From Allobranchiibius huperziae (GTDB lineage Bacteria; Actinomycetota; Actinomycetes; Actinomycetales; Dermatophilaceae), in contig NZ_JACCFW010000001.1 of NCBI RefSeq assembly GCF_013410455.1, forward strand, positions 3,302,929 to 3,366,928: DNA of 64,000 bases, in the 5' to 3' direction. A model generated the notes under the pieces. The model saw only the letters and a program-made list of their open reading frames with translations. It searched no databases and was not told the origin of the DNA. The number at the start of each line of letters is the position of its first letter. Within the stretch, counting starts at the first letter, position 1. Both the position numbers and the translations under genes were made by a program. Shown here one piece after another: positions 50,517 through 60,707 of this stretch.

Positions 50517-51503
50517 ATGGAACATCGCGAACTGGGAACGCAGGGTCTGCGGGTCGGCGCCATCGGCCTCGGCACGATGGGTATGACGATGGCGTACGGC
50601 GCCGGCGACGAGCCGGGCGGCACGGCCACCATCCACCGGGCGCACGAGTTGGGGGTCACCCTGCTGGACACCGCCGAGTTGTACGGCGGCGGCAGCGGCA
50701 GCAACGAGAAGATCGTCGGCGCGGCGGTGCGCGACTTCCGCGACGAGATGGTGCTGGCCACGAAGTTCGGGTTCGTCCTGCCCCGCACCAACGACGGCGG
50801 GCGCGAGTTCGACAGCCGCCCGGAGCACATCCGGGAGGTCGCGGACAACAGCCTGCGCTACCTGCAGACCGACCACATCGACGTGCTCTACCAGCACCGC
50901 CCCGACCCGGACGTCCCCATGGAGGACGTCGCGGGGGCCGTCAAGGAACTCATCGACGCGGGCAAGGTCCGCTACTTCGGCCTGAGCGAGGCGGGCCCGG
51001 AGCAGATCCGCGCCGCGCACGCCGTGCAGCCCGTCTCGGTGCTGCAGACGGAGTACTCCATCTTCGAGCGCGCGGTCGAGGCCGAGGTGCTTCCGGCCGT
51101 GCGCGAGCTGGGGATCGGCTTCGTCGCGTACTCACCGCTCGGTCGCGGCTTCCTCACCTCCACGGTGAAACCGGCCGCGGAGTACCCCAAGGACGACATG
51201 CGCAGCTGGGACGACCGCTGGCAGCCGGGCAACTACGAGAAGAACGTCGAGGCGATCCACCAGCTGACCGACCTGGCCCGCGAGAAGGGCGCCACCGTGA
51301 CACAGCTTGCCCTCGCCTGGCTCCTCGCCCAGGGCGAGGACATCGTCCCGATCCCCGGCACCCGGAGCCCGGAGCGGCTGGCGGAGAACGTCGCCGCGGC
51401 CGACCTCACGCTCAGCACCGCCGACCTGGAGCGGGTGGCGCGGATCCTGCCGAGGGGCGCGTACGGGAGCCGCTACCCCGCGGAGATGATGCCCCGCTGG
51501 TGA
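50517..51503 (+). CDS. Aldo/keto reductase
   Basis: A complete 328-residue aldo/keto reductase. The catalytic tetrad is Asp51, Tyr56 (DTAELYG), Lys83 (ATKFGF) and His127 (YQHRPD). The C-terminal PGTRSPERLAENVAA binds the NADPH phosphate. It resembles the YakC/Tas-like bacterial AKR13 branch. It shows what the remnant at 44818 has lost, but is not its parent: the N-terminal sequences differ. Lone gene, start ATG 50517. Confidence 0.9.
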   Translation: MEHRELGTQGLRVGAIGLGTMGMTMAYGAGDEPGGTATIHRAHELGVTLLDTAELYGGGSGSNEKIVGAAVRDFRDEMVLATKFGFVLPRTNDGGREFDSRPEHIREVADNSLRYLQTDHIDVLYQHRPDPDVPMEDVAGAVKELIDAGKVRYFGLSEAGPEQIRAAHAVQPVSVLQTEYSIFERAVEAEVLPAVRELGIGFVAYSPLGRGFLTSTVKPAAEYPKDDMRSWDDRWQPGNYEKNVEAIHQLTDLAREKGATVTQLALAWLLAQGEDIVPIPGTRSPERLAENVAAADLTLSTADLERVARILPRGAYGSRYPAEMMPRW

Positions 51504-51644
51504 CCCCGCGGCGTCCGTCGGGCAGCCGACCGGACGAGCACCGCAAGTCCCTACCCCGATTCGGGCTGCCGAAGCACCTGCAGACGCTAGGTTTCGGCAC
51601 GGATCGCCACGGCGGCGGTCCGCACTCGGGGGAAGGACCCACAC

Positions 51645-53051
51645 GTGTCACGCAGAATCGCAGCACCGCTCCTCGCCATCGCGCTCGCAGGCTCCGCCTG
51701 GGCCGCAGCACCGACGTCAGCGCACGCCGCCACGCCCGGAGCGATGGGGACCTACCACCCGAGCACCACGGCGCGCGTCGCCGACACCCAGTCTGGCTGG
51801 GGCGGCAGGACCGGCTACGTCTCCAGCAAGAACTCGGTCACCTACACCGTCACCGGGAGGAACGGCATCCCGTCGACCGGGGTGTCCGCCGTCGTGGTCC
51901 AGCTGACGGCGTTCGACCAACACGGCAACGGCGCGTTCGTCGCCTACGCCGCGGGCACGTCGCGCCCGGCCGCTGTCAGCTTCGCGTACGGCGGTCGCAG
52001 CACCCAGGTCGGCAAGGTGACCGTGCCCGTGAGCTCGACCGGCCGGATCTCCGTGGCGGGCGCGGGCGCGTACCAGGCGCACCTGCGCATCGACGTCGTC
52101 GGCTGGTACGCATCCTCATCGTCGACGGCGCCCGCCGGCGGGCTCTACCTGCCGAGCGACCTCGAGCTCACCGACGACACGAGGATGTCCGGCGCCCGTC
52201 TGCAACCGGGCGACCAGCTCGAGGAGGACCTGGAGATCGGGTTCGGTTCGGACGACCCGAACTTCCAGGCACCCACGGTGGTCGCGCTCGACCTCAACAT
52301 CAGCGCCCTCAGCCCGAGCGGCACCGGCGGCCTCACCGCGTGGAGCGGCACCGGTCGCCGGCCCTACGTGCCGTCGCTCGAGTTCGGCAACCACGACTCG
52401 GTCAGCAGCTCGGTGATCGTGCCGGTCACGTTGGTCAGCAGCCAGTCCGAGGGCGGCGGCACCGTCGCGACGTACAAGTTCGTCGTCGGCGCCTTCGGCG
52501 GCTCGACCGACGTGGCGCTGTCCATCGGCGGGTTGTACGACCAGGGCCGGGACGCCTTCGGCGCGGCCTACCGACCCACGGCACCTCAACTCGCGATCAA
52601 CACGGTCACCGGCCTCGGGATCACGAAGGGTCGCCTCGGCGCGGACAGCGCGCGACTGGCGACGCTGCCGTCCGCGGCGATCGACGACGGCACCGTCGCG
52701 GTCAACATGACCACGGCCGCGGTCGCCCCCACCGCCGGCACCTGGGTCGCCCAGACCACCGACCTGCTGAACACACGCAGCACCAGCATCATCAACACCC
52801 TTGCCGGTGCTACCCGTTCGGGCACCCTCACCGCCGAACTCGACTCTGCGATGAACAGCGATCTCCCGCAGGTGGGCTTCTACAACGGCAAGGGCAGCAT
52901 CGACGTGCAGGCCTGGACGTACGGCCGGTTCGACTTCACCGACGACGGCGTCGTGGGTGCGAAGAACCTGTCCGCTCGGCAACTTGCCAAGCGCGTCCTG
53001 TCGCAGCGGCCGACGATGCGCCTCAAGCACAAGGTCATCCGGGCGCACTGA
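51645..53051 (+). CDS. Secreted protein with actinobacterial surface repeat-like domain
   Basis: A 468-residue exported protein. A signal peptide (MSRRIAAPLLAIALAGSAWA, cut near SAHA at about residue 28) is followed by a domain of about 115 residues: GTYHPSTTARVADTQ, NGIPSTGVSAVVVQLTAF and RIDVVGWYAS. This is the 'RV.DTR ... GVPA.GVSAVV.NVT' module found beside amidases and proteases in actinobacteria. The rest is beta-rich and Thr/Ser-heavy, with no recognisable catalytic motif. GGAAGGA precedes GTG 51645. It may be a wall-bound adhesin or enzyme anchor; function unknown. Confidence 0.75.
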   Translation: MSRRIAAPLLAIALAGSAWAAAPTSAHAATPGAMGTYHPSTTARVADTQSGWGGRTGYVSSKNSVTYTVTGRNGIPSTGVSAVVVQLTAFDQHGNGAFVAYAAGTSRPAAVSFAYGGRSTQVGKVTVPVSSTGRISVAGAGAYQAHLRIDVVGWYASSSSTAPAGGLYLPSDLELTDDTRMSGARLQPGDQLEEDLEIGFGSDDPNFQAPTVVALDLNISALSPSGTGGLTAWSGTGRRPYVPSLEFGNHDSVSSSVIVPVTLVSSQSEGGGTVATYKFVVGAFGGSTDVALSIGGLYDQGRDAFGAAYRPTAPQLAINTVTGLGITKGRLGADSARLATLPSAAIDDGTVAVNMTTAAVAPTAGTWVAQTTDLLNTRSTSIINTLAGATRSGTLTAELDSAMNSDLPQVGFYNGKGSIDVQAWTYGRFDFTDDGVVGAKNLSARQLAKRVLSQRPTMRLKHKVIRAH

Positions 53052-53065
53052 CCTCCCGCGTACGG

Positions 53066-53112
53066 CGACCGGCCGGACCCGCACCCCGTGAAGGTGCGGG
53101 TCCGGCCGGTCG
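53066..53112. terminator. 20-bp perfect hairpin between convergent genes
   Basis: Arms 53066-53085 and 53093-53112 are perfect reverse complements (20 bp) around a 7-base loop. It lies between the stops of the secreted-protein gene and the minus-strand LLM gene and should end both transcripts. No T-run on either side. Confidence 0.8.
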
Positions 53113-53128
53113 TGTCGTCGGGGGCAGG

Positions 53129-54034
53129 TCAGAGAGGCTCGACCTGACGGACGACCTCGGCCAGCAGCGGGTAGACGGCCGGGTCGTTGTTGTCCGCCAT
53201 TCCGACGATCGCCACATCGGTGCCGATCTCGGCGAGCGCGCCGAGCTTGTCGACGGCCTGGGCGACGGTCATCGCCGGGCCGCCACGCTCGCGCTCCTCA
53301 CCACCGCGCTCCGACAGCGACAGCTGGGTGATGACGGTCTTGGTGATGTCCTCATAGGGACGACCGAGACGCTCGCAGTGCGCGGCGAGCACGTCGTACT
53401 TCGCGCGCACCCCCTCGGGACCGAGGTCGAAGATGTTGCACGCGTCGGCGTACTGCGCCACCATCCGCAGCGTCTTCTTCTCTCCGCTGCCGCCCAGCAT
53501 GATCGGCGGGTGGGGTCGGCTGATCGACTGCGGCACGTTGAGCGGGCGCTCCAGCTGGTAGTGCTGTCCGGCGTACGCCGTCTCGTCTCCGGCCCACATC
53601 TGCAGCGCGATCTGCAGGGTCTCCTCCAGCCGCTCGAAGCGCTCCTTCATCGGTGGGAACGGCACACCGAGGCCGCGGTGCTCCTGCTCGTTCCACGCGG
53701 CGCCGATGCCGAGCAGCGCGCGGCCGCCGGACAGCACGTCGAGGGTCGTGACGGTCTTCACCAGCAGGCCCGGGTGGCGGTAGGTCACGCCGGTCACGAG
53801 AGTGCCCAGCGAGATCCGCGAGGTCTGCCCCGCGAGGAACGCCAGGGTCGCGTAGCCCTCGAGCATGTCCAGCTCGGGCGGCCCGATCATCTCGATCTGG
53901 AAGAAGTGGTCCATCACCCACAGACTGGAGAGGCCGGCGTCCTCGGAGTCCCGCGCGATCCGACCGAGCGTCGGAGCGATGGATTCCGGGGCACCCGGCC
54001 AGGAGAAGTACGGCACTTGCTGTCCGATGCGCAT
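53129..54034 (-). CDS. LLM-class F420-dependent oxidoreductase
   Basis: A 301-residue luciferase-like TIM-barrel protein. MRIGQQVPYFSWPG, SSLWVMDHFFQI, RISLGTLVTGVTYRHPGLLVK and GGRALLGIGAAWNEQEHRGLG are the standard F420-binding blocks of the Rv-type TIGR03560-like group. Start at ATG 54034 preferred over GTG 54049, though a GGGAG lies just before the latter. It is divergent from the GAF regulator at 54268; the 233-bp gap between them shows no clear operator. Substrate unknown. Confidence 0.87.
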   Translation of the reverse strand: MRIGQQVPYFSWPGAPESIAPTLGRIARDSEDAGLSSLWVMDHFFQIEMIGPPELDMLEGYATLAFLAGQTSRISLGTLVTGVTYRHPGLLVKTVTTLDVLSGGRALLGIGAAWNEQEHRGLGVPFPPMKERFERLEETLQIALQMWAGDETAYAGQHYQLERPLNVPQSISRPHPPIMLGGSGEKKTLRMVAQYADACNIFDLGPEGVRAKYDVLAAHCERLGRPYEDITKTVITQLSLSERGGEERERGGPAMTVAQAVDKLGALAEIGTDVAIVGMADNNDPAVYPLLAEVVRQVEPL

Positions 54035-54267
54035 CTCCCCATCCTGCACCTCCCGTCAGCGCGCGGGTACGCGCGCCGGAAGGCACCGATGGCATCCGCC
54101 GTTGTCCGTGCCAGGGGGCGCGGCGACGCGTATCGTGGAATTTCCGCCGTCCTGGAAGCTGCCCGATGGTCCGCACTGCCGCGCCCACGCCCTTCGTCGA
54201 TGGCACGCGCTCCGAGGTCGTATCGGCCGACCCGCGGCGCTCCACGGCCCAGCTGCCATGAGTGCCC

Positions 54268-55515
54268 ATGTCTGACCGTGACCGGCGCGACCGACTCCGC
54301 AGCGTGGCGGAGGCGCGCGACCGTTTCGTCAGCACCGGTGAGACTCCCGAGGGTCTGCGGCCCGTCGTACGCAGTTCCTGGCAACGCAGCATCCGTGAAG
54401 GGCTGGATCCCGACCACTCCAGTCCACCCGTCGACCTGCTCGACGACGACCTGGAGGCCTGGCGGGCGGGCCACCCGCTCGCGGACGCGATGCCGGTCAT
54501 TCGCCGCCTGCTCGTCGACGACGCCCGCGAAGCGGGGATGCTCGTCGCGGTGAGCGACGCGGCGGGGCGCCTGATGTGGGTCGAGGGACCGACCGCGCTG
54601 CGCCGCCGGGCCGAGGGCATCCACTTCGTCGAAGGCGCCCTCTGGTCCGAGGCGGCGGCCGGCACCAACGCACCCGGCACGGCCCTCGCCCTGGACCAGC
54701 CGTTGCAGATCTTCGCGGCCGAGCACCTGGCCAGGCCGGTCACCGCATGGAGTTGCTCGGCGGCTCCGATCCACGACCCGGACACCGGCGCGGTGCTCGG
54801 CGCGCTCGATCTGACCGGTGGGGACGACGTAGCGGCGCCGCACACCCTGACCATCGTGAAGGCGACCGTCGCGGCCGTCGAGAGCGAGTTGCGCCTGCAC
54901 CGACTCACTCGCGCCTCGGATCGCCAAGGCGCCGGGATGCTGCTCCGGTCGCTCGGTCGCGAGAGCGGCGGGGCGCTCGAGGGCGGCCACGGCATCACCC
55001 GGATGTCCGGACGGCACACCGAACTGCTGGTCCTGCTGGGCCAGGCGCGCGACGGCATCTCCGGCGACCGCCTGGCGGTCGAGTTGAGCAGCGACGACCA
55101 CGCCGCGGTCACCGTGCGCGCGGAGTTGTCGAGATTGCGCACCGCGCTCGCGCCGCTCACGTTGACCTCACGTCCCTACCGGCTCGACCCCCACCTGGTG
55201 ACCGACGTCGAACAGGTCCAGGACCTGCTACGCGGGCACCGGATCGCCGCCGCACTCAATCTCTACCGCGGCCCGCTGCTGCCCACGTCCGATGCACCCG
55301 GCATCTGCCGGCTGCGCGACCAGCTGCACCGCCAGGTACGCGACGCGCTGATCCGCACCGGCGACCCCGACCTGCTCCTGCGGTTCGCCGACACCGCTCA
55401 CGGGTACGACGACGAGCAGGTCTGGCGTGCGGTGCGCGATTGCCTGCACCCCGGCTCTCCCCGCCACGACGGCGTCCGCGCACACCTCGCGCGGTTGGAC
55501 CGAGAGCTCGGCTGA
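54268..55515 (+). CDS. GAF-domain transcriptional regulator, likely activator of the aldehyde dehydrogenase
   Basis: A 415-residue regulator resembling the N-terminal part of AcoR. WQRSIREGLDPDH (40-52), a GAF-like domain over about 60-205 (MLVAVSDAAGRLMWVEG, EGALWSEAAAGTNAPGTAL) and DLTGGDDVAAPHTL are the AcoR-type sensor blocks. The sigma-54 AAA+ domain and Fis helix are absent. In their place the C-terminal 150 residues form a helical region (HTELLVLLGQARDGISGDRLAVEL split by helices, then LRDQLHRQVRDALIRTGDPD) like a winged-helix/BTAD module. It sits directly before the aldehyde dehydrogenase gene, same direction, and probably controls it. Confidence 0.78.
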   Translation: MSDRDRRDRLRSVAEARDRFVSTGETPEGLRPVVRSSWQRSIREGLDPDHSSPPVDLLDDDLEAWRAGHPLADAMPVIRRLLVDDAREAGMLVAVSDAAGRLMWVEGPTALRRRAEGIHFVEGALWSEAAAGTNAPGTALALDQPLQIFAAEHLARPVTAWSCSAAPIHDPDTGAVLGALDLTGGDDVAAPHTLTIVKATVAAVESELRLHRLTRASDRQGAGMLLRSLGRESGGALEGGHGITRMSGRHTELLVLLGQARDGISGDRLAVELSSDDHAAVTVRAELSRLRTALAPLTLTSRPYRLDPHLVTDVEQVQDLLRGHRIAAALNLYRGPLLPTSDAPGICRLRDQLHRQVRDALIRTGDPDLLLRFADTAHGYDDEQVWRAVRDCLHPGSPRHDGVRAHLARLDRELG

Positions 55516-55564
55516 GACCGGTCACAGAACGCTCGACGACCCCCACATCGCAGGCACAGCCGGT

Positions 55565-55624
55565 GCAACGTTCGCGCAACGTGTCTGTGATTAGCGTCAC
55601 AGGCAAGTCTGGCCAGAGCCAGAC
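55565..55624 (+). promoter_or_regulatory. Aldehyde dehydrogenase control region with repeats
   Basis: Two direct copies of GCAACGT (55565-55571 and 55576-55582) are spaced 11 bp, one helical turn. Downstream is GTCTGG-CCAGAG-CCAGAC (55607-55624), a perfect 6-bp inverted repeat. A CRP-type site lies between them. The direct repeats are candidate sites for the GAF regulator; this is inference. Confidence 0.45.
55586..55601 (+). promoter_or_regulatory. Consensus CRP/GlxR site before the aldehyde dehydrogenase
   Basis: TGTGATTAGCGTCACA matches TGTGA-N6-TCACA at every defined base, with the symmetry continuing one base outward (C...G). It ends 50 bp before the dehydrogenase ATG. In corynebacteria GlxR controls aldehyde and acetate metabolism through such sites, so cAMP-linked control is probable. 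Confidence 0.75.
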
Positions 55625-55651
55625 GCACAGCACCTTCGGATGGAGATGTCG

Positions 55652-57175
<1,524 letters not shown>

Positions 57176-57219
57176 ACCGCCCCGTACGACGGAGTCGGCG
57201 CAACGCCGTCTCCTGCAAC

Positions 57220-57255
57220 ACTTCGCGGGGACCCCGCAAAGGGTCCCCGCGAAGT
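57220..57255 (+). terminator. 15-bp intercistronic hairpin between aldehyde dehydrogenase and DUF779
   Basis: Arms 57220-57234 and 57241-57255 form a perfect 15-bp stem with a 6-base loop. It follows the dehydrogenase stop by 44 bp and ends 16 bp before the DUF779 start. It could be a terminator, an mRNA-stabilising stop for 3' exonucleases that leaves unequal expression, or an attenuator. Confidence 0.65.
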
Positions 57256-57271
57256 CGGCGAAAGGTGCACC

Positions 57272-57673
57272 GTGTCGATCGATGAAAGTGCTTCCGAGGT
57301 ACGTGAACAGGTCGCGGTCACACCGGCCGCCGCCGAGATGATCCGTGACCTGCGCGAACGCAACGGGCCACTGATGTTCCACCAGTCCGGCGGCTGCTGC
57401 GACGGATCGGCACCGATGTGCTATCCCGACGGCGATCTGATCCTGGGCGAGAACGACGTGCACCTCGGTGATCTCGACGTCGGCGAGGGCGACCCGGTGG
57501 CGGTGTGGATGACGCGCGAGCAGTACGAGGCGTGGAAGCACACCCACATCACCATCGACCTCGTGAAGGGCCGCGGTGCGGGCTTCTCCCTGGAGGCGCC
57601 GACCGGGCACCGATTCCTCATCCGCTCCCGCCTCATGCCTACCCCCACCGACACCACCGCCTGCCCCATCTGA
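57272..57673 (+). CDS. DUF779 family protein
   Basis: A 133-residue protein of DUF779, a family almost always encoded beside acetaldehyde dehydrogenases. The invariant QSGGCCDGSAPMC (Cys42, Cys43, Cys50) and WKHTHITIDLVKGRGAGFSLE blocks are present, and another Cys lies near the end. The Cys cluster suggests metal or thiol chemistry, perhaps protecting or activating the dehydrogenase. GTG 57272 follows the hairpin; AAAGG lies upstream. Function unproven. Confidence 0.88.
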   Translation: MSIDESASEVREQVAVTPAAAEMIRDLRERNGPLMFHQSGGCCDGSAPMCYPDGDLILGENDVHLGDLDVGEGDPVAVWMTREQYEAWKHTHITIDLVKGRGAGFSLEAPTGHRFLIRSRLMPTPTDTTACPI

Positions 57674-57718
57674 GGAGAGGTCACGGCGTCCTCGCGGGCG
57701 CCTGGCAGGCTGCGCGGT

Positions 57719-58339
57719 ATGCATGCACACCGCACCACCCGCTGGGAATCGTCGGACCATCGCGACTACGGGCGCACGTTCGCCGACCTGCGCTCCAGCG
57801 GCGCGGACATCACCGGCGAAGCGCGGCTGGCTGACGTCATCGCACCTCGGCACGCGAGGATCCTCGACGCCGGCAGCGGGATGGGCCGGATAGGTGCTGC
57901 TCTGCAGGATCGCGGTCACGACGTCGTCGGCGTCGATCTCGACGCTGCCCTGCTGGAGCAGTCCCGCGAGAGTTACCCCCATCTACCGGTCGTCGAAGCC
58001 CGGCTCGACGAGCTGACCCCCGAAATCCTTGAGGCAGAAGGTCATCCGACCACGTACGACGTGATCGTGTGCGTCGGGAACGTGATGATCCTGCTCGCAC
58101 CCGACACCGAGCGGGAGGTGCTGGGACGTCTGCGCGCTCTTTTGGCGCCGGAAGGCCGCATGCTCGTCGGCTTCCACCTGCAGGCGAAGCCGCGCAGCTC
58201 ACGCACCTACCCGGCGCAGGAGTTCATCGCCGATGCTCACGCAGCCGGGCTGCGTGTCGAAGCCCGCTTCGCGTCGTACGACCTGCTGCCGAGCAGCGAG
58301 GAGGCCGACTACGCCGTGTTCCTCCTGCGCGCCCTCTAG
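57719..58339 (+). CDS. Class I SAM-dependent methyltransferase
   Basis: A 206-residue methyltransferase with motif I ARILDAGSGMGRIG (46-59), the acidic post-I residue in VVGVDLDAALL, and the downstream YDVIVCVGNVMILL and EGRMLVGFHL strands. The C-terminal part (EEADYAVFLLRAL) completes the seven-strand sheet. It is the small general methyltransferase type whose substrate cannot be read. It begins 46 bp after DUF779 in the same direction but has no link to aldehyde metabolism. Confidence 0.86.
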   Translation: MHAHRTTRWESSDHRDYGRTFADLRSSGADITGEARLADVIAPRHARILDAGSGMGRIGAALQDRGHDVVGVDLDAALLEQSRESYPHLPVVEARLDELTPEILEAEGHPTTYDVIVCVGNVMILLAPDTEREVLGRLRALLAPEGRMLVGFHLQAKPRSSRTYPAQEFIADAHAAGLRVEARFASYDLLPSSEEADYAVFLLRAL

Positions 58340-58408
58340 CACCGAGGAAACGACCCGGTTCGCCGGTACGCCGTCCGCACGCTCATGATCCTCCGTCACC
58401 ATAGGGGT

Positions 58409-59524
58409 GTGACGGATGCTGGCTCGACGCCGACGAAGGAGCCGAGTCGGCGCACGCTCTGGCTCGACGACTTCCAACGCCGACACCGGATCGTGGGTTT
58501 CCCCATCGCTGTCGTCTACAAGTTCTTCGACGACTCGGGCAGCTATCTCGCGGCGCTGATGACCTACTACGGGTTCGTGTCGCTCTTCCCGCTGCTGCTG
58601 TTGCTCAGCACGGTGCTCAGCTTCGTGCTGCGGCACTACCCGCAGCTGCAACAGGAGATCGTCAACTCCGCCGCCGGGCAGTTCCCGATCGTGGGCAAGC
58701 AGTTGCAGGACCCCAAGCGGCTCAGCGGCAGCCTGGGCGGAGTGCTGGCCGGACTGGCGATCGCCATCTACGGCGGGCTGGGCATCGGGCAGGCCGTCCA
58801 GTACGCGATGAACACCGCATGGGCGGTGCCGCGCAACGAGCGACCCGATCCCTTCTCGGGTCGACTGCGCAGCCTCCTGCTCATCGGCGTCACCGCGCTC
58901 GTGCTGCTCGCGGCCACGGCCGCCTCCGCGATCGTGGGCCTCATCAACGGTCAGTGGTGGGTGCTGATCATGCACTGGGCACTGCCCCTGGTGCTGGACA
59001 CGCTCCTCTTCATCCCCATCTATCGCCACGGTGCGTCGCGGAAGTTGAAGATCCGGCAGGTGCTGCCAGGAGCACTCATCGCAGCCGTCGCGCTGACTCT
59101 GTTGCAGACCTACGGCGTCCGCTACGTCAGCCGGGTGGTGGATCACGCGAAGAACAGCGAGACCAACGTCATCTTCGCGACGGTGCTCGGGCTGCTGGCG
59201 TTCATCTACCTGGCCAGCGTCATCACGGTCTTCTGCACCGAGATCAATGTCGTGATCGACAAGAAGCTCTACCCCCGGGCCCTGCTCACGCCGTTCACCG
59301 ACAACGTGCAACTGACCGGCGGCGACCGGCGCACCTACGTCGCGTTGGCGAAGGCACAGCGGCACAAGGGATTCGAGAAGATCGACGTCACCTTCGACCA
59401 GCCGCCACCGTCGGAGCCGGGCGCTGCGGCCGACTCCGGTGCCCACGCCCACGCCGACCGGCAGGACAGCCCCACGGAGCCCATGCCGGAACGGCCCGTC
59501 GAAGAACGACGGTGGCTCAGGTAG
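58409..59524 (+). CDS. YihY/virulence factor BrkB family membrane protein
   Basis: A 371-residue integral membrane protein. About six helices, with the family block YLAALMTYYGFVSLFPLLLL (near residue 47) and GLGIGQAVQYAMNTAWAVPR. ALPLVLDTLLFIPIYRH and IYLASVITVFCTEINVV are later conserved helices. The C-terminal 65 residues are hydrophilic and His/Pro-rich and cytoplasmic. GTG 58409 gives the usual start. The family was once thought to be ribonuclease BN; its true role is unknown and may be transport. Confidence 0.88.
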   Translation: MTDAGSTPTKEPSRRTLWLDDFQRRHRIVGFPIAVVYKFFDDSGSYLAALMTYYGFVSLFPLLLLLSTVLSFVLRHYPQLQQEIVNSAAGQFPIVGKQLQDPKRLSGSLGGVLAGLAIAIYGGLGIGQAVQYAMNTAWAVPRNERPDPFSGRLRSLLLIGVTALVLLAATAASAIVGLINGQWWVLIMHWALPLVLDTLLFIPIYRHGASRKLKIRQVLPGALIAAVALTLLQTYGVRYVSRVVDHAKNSETNVIFATVLGLLAFIYLASVITVFCTEINVVIDKKLYPRALLTPFTDNVQLTGGDRRTYVALAKAQRHKGFEKIDVTFDQPPPSEPGAAADSGAHAHADRQDSPTEPMPERPVEERRWLR

Positions 59525-59571
59525 GTCCGAGAGACTCAGGACGACCTGTGGCTCTCGGACTCACCTGAGTC
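59525..59571. repeat. Two interleaved inverted repeats between convergent genes
   Basis: GTCCGAGAG (59525-59533) pairs with CTCTCGGAC (59552-59560), and GACTCAGG (59533-59540) with CCTGAGTC (59564-59571). The second stem's arms alternate with the first's, giving an H-type pseudoknot layout or two exclusive hairpins. It sits exactly between the stops of the BrkB and LLM genes. Confidence 0.6.
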
Positions 59572-59583
59572 GCGGTCACGATC

Positions 59584-60576
59584 TCAGCCGGCGGCTGCGC
59601 GCAGCTTCTCCAGCAGCGGACCGGCCGCCTCGTCGAGGAACCGCTGCTGCAGTTCGTCGCCGACCTGTACGACCGCCACGTCGGTGAAACCGGCCTCCCA
59701 GAACGGCGCGACCTTCTCGACCAGCTCGTCGAGATCCGGGCCGCAGGGGATGGTGTCGGCGACGTCCTCGGGACGCACGAACTTCGACGCCCCCGCGAAA
59801 CCGGACGTCGTGGGCAGGTCGGAGTTGACCGCCCATCCCCCCGCGAACCAGCGGAACTGCTCGTGCGCAGCCTTCATCGCCTCCTCCTTGCTCGAGGGGT
59901 GCCATGAGATCGGGATCTGCCCGATGGCCCTGGCACCGCTGCCGATCGCCGCCACATCCTCCAGCCCGTTCCAGGCCTTCACCAGCTCGGCATCGGGCTC
60001 CGTCGCGATGAGGTGGTCCGCGAGCGGGGCGAACCGCGCGATCGCCTTGGGGCCGCCCGCGGCGACGGCGATCGGGACGCCGCCGTCGGGAGCGTCCCAG
60101 ATGCGTGCGGAGTCGACCCGGAAGTACTCGCCGTCGTAGGTCACCAGGTCGCCCCCGTGCAGCTCGCGGATGATCTCGACGGCCTCGGACAGCATGTCCT
60201 GGCGCTGGTCGATCGGGGGCCAGCCCTCGCCGGTGACGTGCTCGTTCAGGTTCTCCCCCGAACCGAGCCCGAGGGTGAATCGCCCGTCGGCCAGGATCTG
60301 CAGCGTCGCGGCCTTCTGCGCGACCACGGCCGGGTGGTAACGCTGGATCGGGCAGGTCACGTACGTCATCAACTCGACGCGGCTCGTAGCGTGCGCGACC
60401 GCGCCGAGCACCGTCCAGGCGTACGGCGCGTGCCCCTGCGCCGCCAGCCAGGGCGAGTAGTGGTCGCTGCTGACCTCGAAATCGAAACCGGCGTCCTCGG
60501 CCGCCTGCGCGTAGCGCACCAGCTCCTTGGGTCCGCTCTGCTCGGTCATGAGGGTGTATCCGAAGTGGGTCGTCAT
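59584..60576 (-). CDS. LLM-class F420-dependent oxidoreductase, G6PDH-like group
   Basis: A 330-residue luciferase-like enzyme of the F420-dependent glucose-6-phosphate dehydrogenase group (TIGR03557-like). THFGYTLMTEQSGPKELVRY, FEVSSDHYSPW, TCPIQRYHPAVVAQKAATL and FTLGLGSGENLNEHVTG are diagnostic. The group includes many uncharacterised enzymes that use F420 with other substrates. ATG 60576 has GAGGGTGA upstream, preferred over the start at 60633. It is divergent from the SRPBCC gene at 60708. Confidence 0.87.
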   Translation of the reverse strand: MTTHFGYTLMTEQSGPKELVRYAQAAEDAGFDFEVSSDHYSPWLAAQGHAPYAWTVLGAVAHATSRVELMTYVTCPIQRYHPAVVAQKAATLQILADGRFTLGLGSGENLNEHVTGEGWPPIDQRQDMLSEAVEIIRELHGGDLVTYDGEYFRVDSARIWDAPDGGVPIAVAAGGPKAIARFAPLADHLIATEPDAELVKAWNGLEDVAAIGSGARAIGQIPISWHPSSKEEAMKAAHEQFRWFAGGWAVNSDLPTTSGFAGASKFVRPEDVADTIPCGPDLDELVEKVAPFWEAGFTDVAVVQVGDELQQRFLDEAAGPLLEKLRAAAG

Positions 60577-60707
60577 GCGCTCACCCTCGCATCCGGCGCG
60601 GTGCCCGCGCAGCCCCCGGCCGAGGCGTCGCACATGGGCTGCGCCGACGTTCGTAGAGTGAGGAGACCACGGCCCCGGCCGCCACCGCTCTCACAGCAAG
60701 GACAGCC

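Noticed and set aside
50513-54553. Very long open frame (over 1,300 codons) on the plus strand
   Set aside because: It crosses four unrelated genes on both strands and intergenic hairpins. Its product is low-complexity Arg/Gly/Pro sequence, a known artefact of high GC content.
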